Assembly (NCBI GenBank): GCA_003695725.1
Contig: RFHX01000109.1
Location: 1-12,722 of the forward strand
Source: Candidatus Schekmanbacteria bacterium
GTDB lineage: Bacteria; Schekmanbacteria; GWA2-38-11; J061
Direction: 5' to 3'
DNA: 12,722 bases
Shown here: positions 1 through 6,619 of the stretch, in pieces
How positions within the stretch are numbered: the first letter of the stretch is position 1
Layout: every line of letters begins with the position of its first letter
Position numbers and translations under genes: made by a program
The notes under the pieces: generated by a model
The model's database searches: none
Seen by the model: only the letters and a program-made list of their open reading frames with translations
What the model was told of the DNA's origin: nothing

Positions 1-50
1 ATGATATCTTCAAAACTTAAAAATTCTCTTCTTTCATTAGAATTTCCCAT
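1..50 (-). CDS. Possible partial CDS running off the left edge
   Basis: On the minus strand an ATG at 48-50 opens a frame with no stop to the window edge, giving about 16 residues that begin MGNSNERREF. It lies 33 bp downstream of mpl in the same direction, so it could be the next gene of the operon. No convincing Shine-Dalgarno sequence precedes the ATG, and too little is visible to name a family. The other minus-strand ATGs in positions 1-83 meet a stop within a few codons, so this is the only start that stays open. It may be non-coding. Confidence 0.35.
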   Translation of the reverse strand, partial: MGNSNERREFLSFEDI

Positions 51-83
51 TATGCTATTTGCATTATTGTTTATTTGTGCATA

Positions 84-1502
84 TTAGCTATCATACTGGT
101 ATATTTGAATTATTTTTTTAACTAATTTCTTATGAAAATTACCAAAATCTCCGTTGCTCATACCAACAACGATATCTCCTTCTTTCAAAATTGAAACCAA
201 CTTCATAATTATAGAATCAACATTCTCGATGAAGTATGCTTCCCTGCCTCTGCTTTTTATTCTTTCAATCACTTCTGCAGATGAAAACCTCTCCTTGTCA
301 GGAAGAAGATTTTTATTATACGGTTCAGATAGAATCACAATATCAGCATCATCAAAACTTTCAGAATATTCCTTTTCAAAAATTTTCCTTCTGCTTGAAT
401 TTGAACGCGGTTCAAAAACTGCAATTATCCTTCTTTTTGGAAATCTTGCTCTAAATCCTTCAAGCGTCTTTCTAACAGCTGTAGGATGATGCGCAAAATC
501 ATCATAAATCTCAATATGATTCACACATCCAACAAGCTCCTGCCGCCGTTTTACACCTCTAAATCCCTCAATTTCTTTTGCGCATCTCTCCACATCAAAA
601 CCCATTAGATAGAAAAGAGCAATAACTCCTGTCAAATTGGCATAGTTATGTCTTCCAATCAATCTCGTCTTAAAAGAGAATCTTCCCAAATCTTTGGCTG
701 TTACGAAAACCTCCCCCTTCTCTTCATCTACCTTTTCAATAATCCAGTCGTTTTTATCCAAAAATCCATATCTAATAGTTGGTGTTTTTGCATCCTTTAT
801 CAATTCTCTTACATTTTTGCTGTCACCAAATGCAGAAATTCCTCCTTTTTTCTCATCAACCAAATCAACGAGTTTTGAAAAGTTTCCTAAAATCTGCTCT
901 AAATTCCTATAAATATCGGCATGGTCGAACTCGACATCATTAAGCAGAAGATAATCAGGCATATAATGGAGAAATTTTGGACCCTTATCAAAGTAAGCAC
1001 TATCGTATTCATCGCCTTCAACAACAAAAAAACTGCTTTTGCCCAACTTGTAGTTTTTTCCAAAATCCTTTGGCACTCCACCTATCATAAATCCAATATC
1101 TTCTCCCAACCTGCTAAAAAGATAGGCGATTGCTGAAGAAGTAGTTGTTTTTCCGTGAGTACCTGCTGAAACAACGGATTTTTTCCCTTTTATAAAATAT
1201 TCCCATAATGCTTGTGGAAAGGAAATCTGCTTTATACCTCTTCTTTCTATCTCAACAGCTTCAGGATTATTCTTTGAAACAGCATTGCCTATAACTGCAA
1301 ATTCAATGTTAGAAGGAACATTGTCTGATGAATACCCTATTTTTACAGGCACTGAAAGTTCTCTTAAAAGCTCGCTCGTCGGATAGTAGAGCCCCTTATC
1401 GGAACCCGAAACATCAAAGCCCGATTCCTTCAACATTCCTGCCAAAGCGCTCATACCGGTTCCGCCTATGGCTACGAGATAAACAGACTTTTTTTTGGTC
1501 AA
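84..1502 (-). CDS. mpl: UDP-N-acetylmuramate:L-Ala-gamma-D-Glu-meso-DAP ligase (murein peptide ligase Mpl)
   Basis: This is a 472-residue Mur-ligase-family protein. It is a cytosolic ATP-dependent ligase that joins recycled murein tripeptide to UDP-MurNAc, bypassing MurC, MurD and MurE. An N-terminal Rossmann-like domain starts with IGGTGMSAL (12-20). The ATP-binding GTHGKTTT sits at 114-121, the central-domain acidic motif EGDEYDSAYFD at 162-172, EFDHADIY at 191-198, GRHNYANL at 283-290, DDFAHHPTA at 334-342 and the C-terminal-domain EPRSNSSRRK at 364-373. The NAVSKNNPE block (73-81) and EYDSAYFDK are Mpl-type; MurC has a different central-domain motif. Length fits Mpl (E. coli about 457). 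The start is TTG at 1500-1502, chosen because GAGGAG lies 7 nt upstream inside the end of the preceding gene. It is the third gene of a minus-strand recycling operon, 4 bp after the beta-lactamase-fold hydrolase. Confidence 0.93.
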   Translation of the reverse strand: MTKKKSVYLVAIGGTGMSALAGMLKESGFDVSGSDKGLYYPTSELLRELSVPVKIGYSSDNVPSNIEFAVIGNAVSKNNPEAVEIERRGIKQISFPQALWEYFIKGKKSVVSAGTHGKTTTSSAIAYLFSRLGEDIGFMIGGVPKDFGKNYKLGKSSFFVVEGDEYDSAYFDKGPKFLHYMPDYLLLNDVEFDHADIYRNLEQILGNFSKLVDLVDEKKGGISAFGDSKNVRELIKDAKTPTIRYGFLDKNDWIIEKVDEEKGEVFVTAKDLGRFSFKTRLIGRHNYANLTGVIALFYLMGFDVERCAKEIEGFRGVKRRQELVGCVNHIEIYDDFAHHPTAVRKTLEGFRARFPKRRIIAVFEPRSNSSRRKIFEKEYSESFDDADIVILSEPYNKNLLPDKERFSSAEVIERIKSRGREAYFIENVDSIIMKLVSILKEGDIVVGMSNGDFGNFHKKLVKKIIQIYQYDS

Positions 1503-1506
1503 AAAA

Positions 1507-2667
1507 TTACTCCTCTTGCAAAACCTTTTCCCTTCTCAATGGATGCGCTTCTCCAAGAACCTCCATTGCCGCATCATAAAGAAGAGGCCTATCTTTGATA
1601 AAACTTCTATTGCTCCTATCAGGATGGACTCTATTGGAAAGTAGAGCTATTACAACCTCTTTCTTCATATCTATCCACAATGATGTACCTGTATAGCCGG
1701 TATGTCCAATCGAAAGGGGCGAAAAATAATGCCCTGAAGTTGAAAACCCTTCAGAAGGGGTATCCCATCCAAGAGCCCAAGATGAATCTCTTTCTATGAG
1801 CTGTCTTTTTGAAAATTCTTTTATAACTCTTTGTTTTATAAAATCATTTCTTCCATGATAGGAATCAAGAATGGTCATTCCAAAATTAAAGACATCTTCT
1901 GCTGTCGAAAACAGTCCTGCATGTCCTGATATTCCACCCATAGCATATGCATTATCATCATGGACTTCGCCCTTTATTACACCACCGCGCCATTGTGAAT
2001 ACTCTGTGGGGGCAATTCTTTTCAAGCGCTCTTCTGACAATGTGCGACCCTTGTCTTCAAGATTAACAAAAAAAGTATCCTTGAGTCCCAAGGGAATGAA
2101 AATTTCCCTTTCACAAAAACTATCCAAAGCCTCCCCGGTAATCTTTTCAATAATTTCGCCAAGGGCTATAAATCCGATATCGCTGTATTTCGTAACAGGA
2201 TTTTCACGCTTTTCAATCTCTTCATTGTTAACCAGTGAATAAACCATCTTTTTTGCATTACTTTTACACATAAGTTGACTTCCTTCTTCCTCATCCTTTC
2301 GTCTTATTTCCTCAAAATATGGATACCAATCAGACAAGCCCGAAGTATGAGTAAGAAGATGTTTTATTGTAATTTTATCTTTACCATTGGAAGCAAATTC
2401 ATCGATAAACTCTGAAACCTTCATCTCGATATTTATCAATCCTCTTTGCACCAAAAGCATAATTGCAGTTGTAGTTGCCATCACCTTTGTAACCGAGGCA
2501 ATATCATAAATCGTATCTACATCGTTTCCAATCTCATACGGCACTAACTGTTTTTTCCCAAATGCCTCAATAAATTTTGCTCCCCCCTTTTTTCCCGCAG
2601 CAATTACGAAACCGGGGGTAGATTTTTTTCTTAATACTTCTTGCGCTGTTTCTCTGAATTTTTCCAT
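1507..2667 (-). CDS. Serine beta-lactamase-fold hydrolase, AmiE-like (putative N-acetylmuramyl-L-alanine amidase)
   Basis: This 386-residue protein belongs to the class C beta-lactamase / penicillin-binding-protein fold family (Pfam Beta-lactamase). The catalytic SxxK is S58-V-T-K61, the second motif is Y161-S-D163, and the third, KTG-equivalent motif is H322-T-G324. Other family blocks are HLLTHTSGL (103-111), GGISGHAGLFST (244-255) and LLSNRVHP (342-349). There is no signal peptide or membrane segment, so a cytosolic enzyme is expected. The GHTGYTGTS and SNRVHP combination resembles Bacillus AmiE (YbbE), which cleaves the MurNAc-L-Ala bond. Its place between ldcA and mpl makes a muropeptide amidase role attractive, but that is inference: esterase, D-aminopeptidase or another PBP-like activity is possible. 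ATG is 1 bp after the ldcA stop and an AGAGGT overlaps the ldcA end, indicating translational coupling. Confidence 0.85.
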   Translation of the reverse strand: MEKFRETAQEVLRKKSTPGFVIAAGKKGGAKFIEAFGKKQLVPYEIGNDVDTIYDIASVTKVMATTTAIMLLVQRGLINIEMKVSEFIDEFASNGKDKITIKHLLTHTSGLSDWYPYFEEIRRKDEEEGSQLMCKSNAKKMVYSLVNNEEIEKRENPVTKYSDIGFIALGEIIEKITGEALDSFCEREIFIPLGLKDTFFVNLEDKGRTLSEERLKRIAPTEYSQWRGGVIKGEVHDDNAYAMGGISGHAGLFSTAEDVFNFGMTILDSYHGRNDFIKQRVIKEFSKRQLIERDSSWALGWDTPSEGFSTSGHYFSPLSIGHTGYTGTSLWIDMKKEVVIALLSNRVHPDRSNRSFIKDRPLLYDAAMEVLGEAHPLRREKVLQEE

Positions 2668-2668
2668 A

Positions 2669-3601
2669 TCAACCTCTTTTACATATTGAATTCCCTTTGA
2701 TTTTCACATACTCACTATCACTGTCTATTTCAACAATACCTCCAACAGGCAGTGTTATCGAACCGTATCCATGTCCGACTGGAAATGAAAAAAGGACAGG
2801 ATAGTTGTATTTTTTCGTTATTTCTTCAATCACTTCACAAATTATTGAATTCCATTTTTCATTTTTTCTTCCCCTCATATCTGTTAAATGTCCAATTATG
2901 AGTCCTTTTATTCGTGAAAGTTTTCCAACTTCATCCAACTGCCACAGCATACGCTCAATCCTGTATGGCGCTTCACCAACATCTTCAAGAAACAAAATCT
3001 TTCCTTCTGTTTCAATCTCCCACTTAGTGCCAATGGCAGAATTGATGACAGAAAGACATCCTCCTGTAAGGCGTCCTGTGGTCTTCCCGCTTCTTAGAAA
3101 CTTTATCCCCTCCTTTTTTCCTACTAAAATATCATTTCCATTATTCATCATTTCAAAGAAAAAACTGAATTCCTCATTATAATCCTTAACCACCATATTG
3201 CCTCCGGGCATAGGCCCATAAAAGTTGACCATTCCGCATCGCTGCTCAAAAGCTGTATTAAGCAAAGTAACATCACTTGAACCGCAGAAGACTTTTACAT
3301 TTTTGCCAATCATTTCAAAATCAAGATGCGGCAGCACTTGGCAGGCGCCAAAGCCACCCCTTACAGCTATTACACCCTTGACCTCCTTATCCTTAAAGGC
3401 ATTGTTTATAATCTCTGCTCTTGTTTCCCCATCTCCTGCCAAATATCGCTTCTTGTCGAATATTCTTCTATCATAACAAACCCTGAAGCCATATTTCTCT
3501 ATTAGCTCTTTTCCTCTCTGAAAACGGCTTTCTGTAAAGCTACCCGAAGGGGCAACAAGACTTATCAAGTCTCCCTTCTTCAAAGATGCCGGTTTCTTCA
3601 T
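2669..3601 (-). CDS. ldcA: Muramoyltetrapeptide L,D-carboxypeptidase (peptidase family S66)
   Basis: This 310-residue S66-family serine peptidase is predicted to remove the terminal D-Ala from murein tetrapeptide in the cytosol, producing the tripeptide used by Mpl. The N-terminal domain starts with GDLISLVAPSG (10-20). RGGFGACQVLP lies at 81-91. The nucleophile elbow GSSD is at 107-110, with Ser109 the expected nucleophile. The second half has TGRLTGGCLS (175-184), FLEDVGEAPYRIERML (204-219) with Glu206 as the likely catalytic acid partner, and FPVGHGYG (273-280) with His277 completing the Ser-Glu-His triad. Length is normal for LdcA (about 305). No signal peptide is present. MccF-type immunity proteins share the fold, but the context with mpl favours murein recycling. 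It is the first gene of the operon; the ATG at 3599-3601 has only a weak ribosome-binding site. Confidence 0.92.
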   Translation of the reverse strand: MKKPASLKKGDLISLVAPSGSFTESRFQRGKELIEKYGFRVCYDRRIFDKKRYLAGDGETRAEIINNAFKDKEVKGVIAVRGGFGACQVLPHLDFEMIGKNVKVFCGSSDVTLLNTAFEQRCGMVNFYGPMPGGNMVVKDYNEEFSFFFEMMNNGNDILVGKKEGIKFLRSGKTTGRLTGGCLSVINSAIGTKWEIETEGKILFLEDVGEAPYRIERMLWQLDEVGKLSRIKGLIIGHLTDMRGRKNEKWNSIICEVIEEITKKYNYPVLFSFPVGHGYGSITLPVGGIVEIDSDSEYVKIKGNSICKRG

Positions 3602-3771
3602 ACTTTTCAGCTCACTTTAGAGAAAAAGCCTTCGACAGTGAAATACTGGATTTACACTTTTGAATTTAACTAAATCAAATAGATGACAAACAAGCGATTT
3701 CAAATTAAAATTTATATCCAAGGTAATTTGTGAAATATAACATACATCAACATTATAACAAAGTCTATTAG
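3602..3771. promoter_or_regulatory. Divergent intergenic region between ldcA and recX
   Basis: This 170-bp, strongly AT-rich gap lies between divergent start codons, so it should carry promoters for both the murein-recycling operon (minus) and recX (plus). I see no LexA-type operator of the E. coli CTG-N10-CAG form and no strong hairpin. Several TTG/TATA-like hexamers occur on the minus strand, but none stands out as the ldcA promoter. Confidence 0.5.
3728..3756 (+). promoter_or_regulatory. Candidate sigma70-type promoter for recX
   Basis: TTGTGA (3728-3733) and CATTAT (3751-3756) are separated by 17 bp. Transcription from it would begin only about 9 nt before the recX start, so the transcript would be nearly leaderless. 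The region is AT-rich and chance matches are easy, so this is tentative. Confidence 0.28.
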
Positions 3772-4257
3772 GTGATGAAGAAAAAAAAAGAAACTTCCTA
3801 TGATGAAAAAAAAATTTTTGATTACGCCTGCTGGTATTTGACAAGGTATCCCTCATCGAAAGAAAGATTGAAGGAAAAATTAAATGAAAAAACCTCTGAT
3901 TCAGCTCTGATTGAAAAAGTTTTAATGAAGCTTGAATCCTTTGGATATTTGGATGATAGGGAAATTGCAGAGTCTGTTGTGCGAAATTTTTCCCGACGCG
4001 GGTATGGTAAGAAAAGGATCATTCTCAAACTTTATGAGAAAAAAATCAGAGACGAAGAGTTGATAAATGAAATATTCAAAGAATACGATAATCAAAACAT
4101 AGAAGACGAAATTTTACGAAAAGTTGTAAATAAAAATAAAGAAAAATATGATCTGTCATCATCTACGGGCAGAAAAAAATTCATTGATTTTCTACTTCGC
4201 AGAGGATTCCCAAATGAAAAAATCTACAATGAATTTCGAAGACAGGGCATAATTTGA
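3772..4257 (+). CDS. recX: RecX family regulatory protein
   Basis: This 161-residue, Lys/Arg-rich alpha-helical protein matches RecX, the cytosolic modulator that binds RecA filaments and limits recombinase and co-protease activity. The hallmark GYLDDREIAESVVRN block occupies residues 58-72, and RRGYGKKRI (76-84) follows as in RecX second helical repeats. A third, more divergent repeat ends with the family-typical FLLRRGFPNEKI (140-151). Length fits bacterial RecX (about 150-210). The start is ambiguous: GTG at 3772 is followed directly by ATG at 3775, and there is no separate Shine-Dalgarno, so the protein may be one residue shorter. recA is not in the window. The stop TGA is followed by one base and then the ATG of the next gene, implying coupled translation. 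Confidence 0.87.
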   Translation: MMKKKKETSYDEKKIFDYACWYLTRYPSSKERLKEKLNEKTSDSALIEKVLMKLESFGYLDDREIAESVVRNFSRRGYGKKRIILKLYEKKIRDEELINEIFKEYDNQNIEDEILRKVVNKNKEKYDLSSSTGRKKFIDFLLRRGFPNEKIYNEFRRQGII

Positions 4258-4258
4258 A

Positions 4259-5032
4259 ATGAACCGGTCAGAAAATCTATACAACGAAATTATTCACAAT
4301 AAGATATTAGAACATATACCCAAAATCTTCGACGCAAAACGCATAGAAACAATCCAAAAAAGAGGCAAAATCATTGAAGAAGAAGCAATGGAAATCGCAT
4401 CTATGCGTGAGGCGCCATCTGAATTGCTTGGGCTCATTGCAAAACTTACGGAATTCAAAAATCTTCGCTCAATAAGGCAAACCCTCTTTTTCAACCCAAA
4501 GACTCCCATTGCTGTTTCCAAAAGTCTTATAGGTTATCTCGACAAACGGGAATTGATAAAAGTCCTCAATCTTCCCACAGTACCTTATTCATTGAAAAAC
4601 ATTGTCCTTGAATATCTCAAGAACAAACTTCCTGAAATTCCATTGGGCGAAAAGATTTCACTTGCCAGAAAAGCACCAAGAAAACTTCTTCTCTTAATCA
4701 TATACGACGATAATGAAATGGTGTTTGAAGCCGCTCTGTGGAATCCTAAATTAACCGAGATGGACCTTCTCGTGCTTCTTCAGAAAAAAACGGAACATCC
4801 TTCACTTACATCACTTATAGCTGGACATCCGAAATGGAAGAATCGTTACCGCATAAAAACTGCCCTTGTGCGAAACCCATCAACACCATTTTCAATATCA
4901 GAAGAAATTATTCCTCAATTGATGCTACAGGATCTAAGAATCTTGAAAAGCGCTCCTGGTCTCGATGAAAGGACCTACAAAGCAATCAGAAACGCTATCC
5001 TTGTGAAAATAAAGTCAGCAAGGAAAAGATAA
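4259..5032 (+). CDS. Unrecognised helical repeat protein (HEAT/LRV-like)
   Basis: This 257-residue protein has no signal peptide or membrane segment, and I do not recognise a named family. An internal repeat is visible: residues 72-124 and 199-251 align through [IR]xxxLxxNPxTPxx[VI]S, then a second leucine-rich helix and a helical tail. A partial copy with ALWNPKLT lies at 159-166, and a further HP turn at 190-191. Asn-Pro turns between amphipathic helices resemble leucine-rich-repeat-variant (LRV) or HEAT-type solenoids, which usually mediate protein binding. The C-terminus is very basic (KIKSARKR). The ATG lies one base after the recX stop, with AGGG about 12 nt upstream in recX, so the two are co-expressed. 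A role linked to RecX or DNA repair is only suggested by position. Confidence 0.75.
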   Translation: MNRSENLYNEIIHNKILEHIPKIFDAKRIETIQKRGKIIEEEAMEIASMREAPSELLGLIAKLTEFKNLRSIRQTLFFNPKTPIAVSKSLIGYLDKRELIKVLNLPTVPYSLKNIVLEYLKNKLPEIPLGEKISLARKAPRKLLLLIIYDDNEMVFEAALWNPKLTEMDLLVLLQKKTEHPSLTSLIAGHPKWKNRYRIKTALVRNPSTPFSISEEIIPQLMLQDLRILKSAPGLDERTYKAIRNAILVKIKSARKR

Positions 5033-5187
5033 AAGCTTCTTATTCAGTCCATCAACAGCACGAAAGCCAACCAATAATTGAAGACGATAAAAATCCTCCC
5101 GTAGTTATTCTACTTGCTTACCTCACTGAAATATTCCTTAAAATCTAACATCTATCATCAGTAATAGACATATGTAAAAAAATAAAT

Positions 5188-5216
5188 TTGGATAAGATTG
5201 GAAAAGGGGCTATAAT
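5188..5216 (+). promoter_or_regulatory. Sigma70-type promoter upstream of proC
   Basis: TTGGAT (5188-5193), a 17-bp spacer and a perfect TATAAT (5211-5216) form a good vegetative promoter. The predicted start near 5223 leaves a leader of about 66 nt before the proC ATG. I see no riboswitch or attenuator hairpin in that AT-rich leader. Confidence 0.7.
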
Positions 5217-5288
5217 GAGAAATCATTTGAAAAATTAATTTTAAAAAATCGACTTCCATCAAGAAAATATCCATAACAGTAATCTGAT

Positions 5289-6110
5289 ATGAAAAAAAGG
5301 ATCAAAGAAAAAATCGCTTTCATAGGCGCCGGGAATATGGCGGAAGCAATTTTGGCAGGTCTTTTAAAGAGCAAGACTGCAACCCCTTCCAACATCATTC
5401 TAAGTGATCCTTCAGAAAAGCGTCTTCTTCACTTGAAGAAAAATTACAAAGCAAAGACGACAAAATCAAATATTGAAGCAGTAAACTCGGCAACTATAAT
5501 ACTGCTTGCAGTAAAACCGCAGGTGATGCCCGATGTCCTTGAAGAGATCAAGGGTTCAATAACATCTGGACACCTTGTCATATCCATAGCGGCAGGCATA
5601 AAAATTTCCTTTATCAAGAGTTTTTTAGGAAAAAATTCAAAAGTGATACGGGTGATGCCCAATACTCCTGCCTTGGTTGGTATGGGAATTTCAGCCATAG
5701 CGTCAGATAAAAGGGTATTGTCATCAGACCTATCAAAAGCCCAAATAATTTTAAATGCAGTTGGCAAAACAGTCTTGTTGGATGAACGTTATCTCGATGC
5801 TGTAACAGGACTTTCAGGAAGCGGTCCTGCCTATTTCTTCCTCATCATTGAGGCACTTATCGAAGCAGGCGTTGCCGCAGGGCTTTCAAGGGCTGTATCG
5901 AAAGAGCTCGTTATTGAAACAGCCAAGGGGGCAGTATGTTTATTGCAGGAAACAGGCAAGCCGCCTGCTGAATTGCGAGAGATGGTAACTTCTCCCGGCG
6001 GTACAACCGTTGCCGGGCTAAAAGTATTAGAAGAAGGAGCGCTTCGTTCAACTATCATCAAGGCCGTTGAAGCTGCAACTGCGCGCTCAAAGGAGCTGTC
6101 AGGAAAATAA
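5289..6110 (+). CDS. proC: Pyrroline-5-carboxylate reductase
   Basis: This 273-residue cytosolic NAD(P)H-dependent reductase converts 1-pyrroline-5-carboxylate to L-proline, the last step of proline biosynthesis. The N-terminal Rossmann fold carries FIGAGNMAEAI (11-21). AVKPQ (74-78), RVMPNTPALVG (121-131), AVTGLSGSGPAY (171-182) and the ProC signature MVTSPGGTTVAGL (232-244) follow in the expected order; the last two build the all-helical dimerisation and substrate-binding domain. Length is normal (E. coli 269). The ATG at 5289 has no strong Shine-Dalgarno, but the Rossmann strand begins nine residues later as usual. It has its own promoter 73 bp upstream and no proA or proB beside it. Its stop codon lies within the presumed termination tract of the convergent SRP RNA. 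Confidence 0.97.
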   Translation: MKKRIKEKIAFIGAGNMAEAILAGLLKSKTATPSNIILSDPSEKRLLHLKKNYKAKTTKSNIEAVNSATIILLAVKPQVMPDVLEEIKGSITSGHLVISIAAGIKISFIKSFLGKNSKVIRVMPNTPALVGMGISAIASDKRVLSSDLSKAQIILNAVGKTVLLDERYLDAVTGLSGSGPAYFFLIIEALIEAGVAAGLSRAVSKELVIETAKGAVCLLQETGKPPAELREMVTSPGGTTVAGLKVLEEGALRSTIIKAVEAATARSKELSGK

Positions 6111-6122
6111 AAACGGCCATGC
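6102..6122 (-). terminator. Terminator of the SRP RNA unit, overlapping the proC stop
   Basis: The 3' arm of the SRP RNA's perfect 10-bp terminal helix (6113-6122) is followed on the minus strand by T4-A-T4 (6112-6104). A closing helix followed by a T run is a plausible intrinsic termination signal, although the helix closes a long domain rather than a small loop. The tract includes the proC stop codon on the opposite strand. Confidence 0.5.
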
Positions 6123-6390
6123 ACCCATCATCGATAAAACCGAACAAGCGCTATTATTTATGCGAGAGCTCAAATCAGGCACCCTTGTAACACATAGAAG
6201 ACACTGATTATGGCTGCTACGTTCCCGTCCTGACCAGGTTCTCAGGCTTCTATTGTACAAGACCCGATTCTCAACGCTCCGCATAAATATGCTGACCTCA
6301 CCCGATTTTACCTCCGATGGGAATTCGACCCCGCTATAGCGAATTGCGGGCTACAGGGTATCGCTAACTCCCCGTCTAGCATGGCCGTAA
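6111..6390 (-). ncRNA. ffs: Signal recognition particle RNA (large bacterial type with Alu domain)
   Basis: Read on the minus strand, the SRP core (6212-6238) has GGTCAGG, a 3-bp stem capped by the GNRA tetraloop GGAA, then AGCAGCC: the helix 8 site bound by Ffh. The 5' part carries the Alu-domain-like block GCTAGACGGGGAG..TAGCG..ACCCTGTA and the hairpin CCCGC..GCGGG. Long-range pairing supports a rod: TATTTATGC with GCATAAATA, CTTGTA with TACAAG, and AATAGAAG with CTTCTATG (one wobble). The 5' ACGGCCATGC (6379-6388) pairs perfectly with 3' GCATGGCCGT (6113-6122), fixing both ends to within a few bases and giving about 278 nt. It works with Ffh and FtsY in co-translational membrane targeting. 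It starts about 16 nt after tRNA-Ser(GGA), with no clear promoter of its own. Confidence 0.93.
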
Positions 6391-6404
6391 TTCTAAACCA
6401 ACAA

Positions 6405-6494
6405 CGGAGAGGGAGGGATTCGAACCCTCGGTCCCTGTCACCAGGGACACACGATTTCCAGTCGTGCTCCTTAAACCAGCTCGGGCACCTCTCC
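6405..6494 (-). tRNA. tRNA-Ser (anticodon GGA)
   Basis: This is a 90-nt class II tRNA. Acceptor GGAGAGG (6494-6488) pairs with CCTCTCC (6412-6406), with discriminator G at 6405. The anticodon stem CACGA/TCGTG holds loop CTGGAAA, giving anticodon GGA (reads UCC/UCU). The long variable arm GTCCCTG/CAGGGAC and T arm GAGGG-TTCGAAT-CCCTC are clear, and the long variable arm with discriminator G marks it as serine. CCA is not encoded (TTG follows). It lies 29 nt after tRNA-Ser(CGA) and about 16 nt before the SRP RNA. Confidence 0.97.
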
Positions 6495-6523
6495 AAAAAT
6501 TTTTTCTTATAAATTCCAATTAG

Positions 6524-6611
6524 CGGAGAGAGAGGGATTTGAACCCCCGGTGCCCTAAAAGGGCACAGTTGATTTCGAGTCAACCGCCTTCGACCACTCG
6601 GCCATCTCTCC
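6524..6611 (-). tRNA. tRNA-Ser (anticodon CGA)
   Basis: This is an 88-nt class II tRNA. Acceptor GGAGAGA (6611-6605) pairs with TCTCTCC (6531-6525), with discriminator G at 6524. Anticodon stem GTTGA/TCAAC holds loop CTCGAAA, giving anticodon CGA (reads UCG). The variable arm GTGCCCT/AGGGCAC and T arm GGGGG-TTCAAAT-CCCTC (one G-U pair) are intact. CCA is not encoded (CTA follows). It is the first gene of the stable-RNA unit, directly behind the promoter at 6620-6647. Confidence 0.97.
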
Positions 6612-6619
6612 GAAAAGGG

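Noticed and set aside
84-1502. MurC instead of Mpl
   Set aside because: The NAVSKNNPE and EYDSAYFDK blocks and the ldcA neighbour fit Mpl; the ATP site alone is shared by all Mur ligases.
1871-2242. 123-codon plus-strand open frame inside the beta-lactamase-fold gene
   Set aside because: It is antisense to a gene with all catalytic motifs, has no ribosome site, and shows no recognisable domain.
1507-2667. Antibiotic-resistance class C beta-lactamase (AmpC)
   Set aside because: It has no signal peptide, its second motif is YSD and its third is HTG, and it sits in a recycling operon; the fold is shared but resistance is not supported.
3617-3856. Minus-strand 79-codon open frame spanning the recX start and divergent gap
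   Set aside because: It overlaps recX antisense and is Phe/Leu/Ser-rich low-complexity sequence without a credible ribosome site.
6390-6396. TAGAAT as a separate -10 for the SRP RNA
   Set aside because: No -35 element lies 15-19 bp upstream (that stretch is the T arm and acceptor of tRNA-Ser), and the start would fall inside the SRP helix.
6099-6583. Minus-strand reading frames across the RNA cluster
   Set aside because: They run through the SRP RNA and both tRNA genes, whose structures fully explain the sequence.
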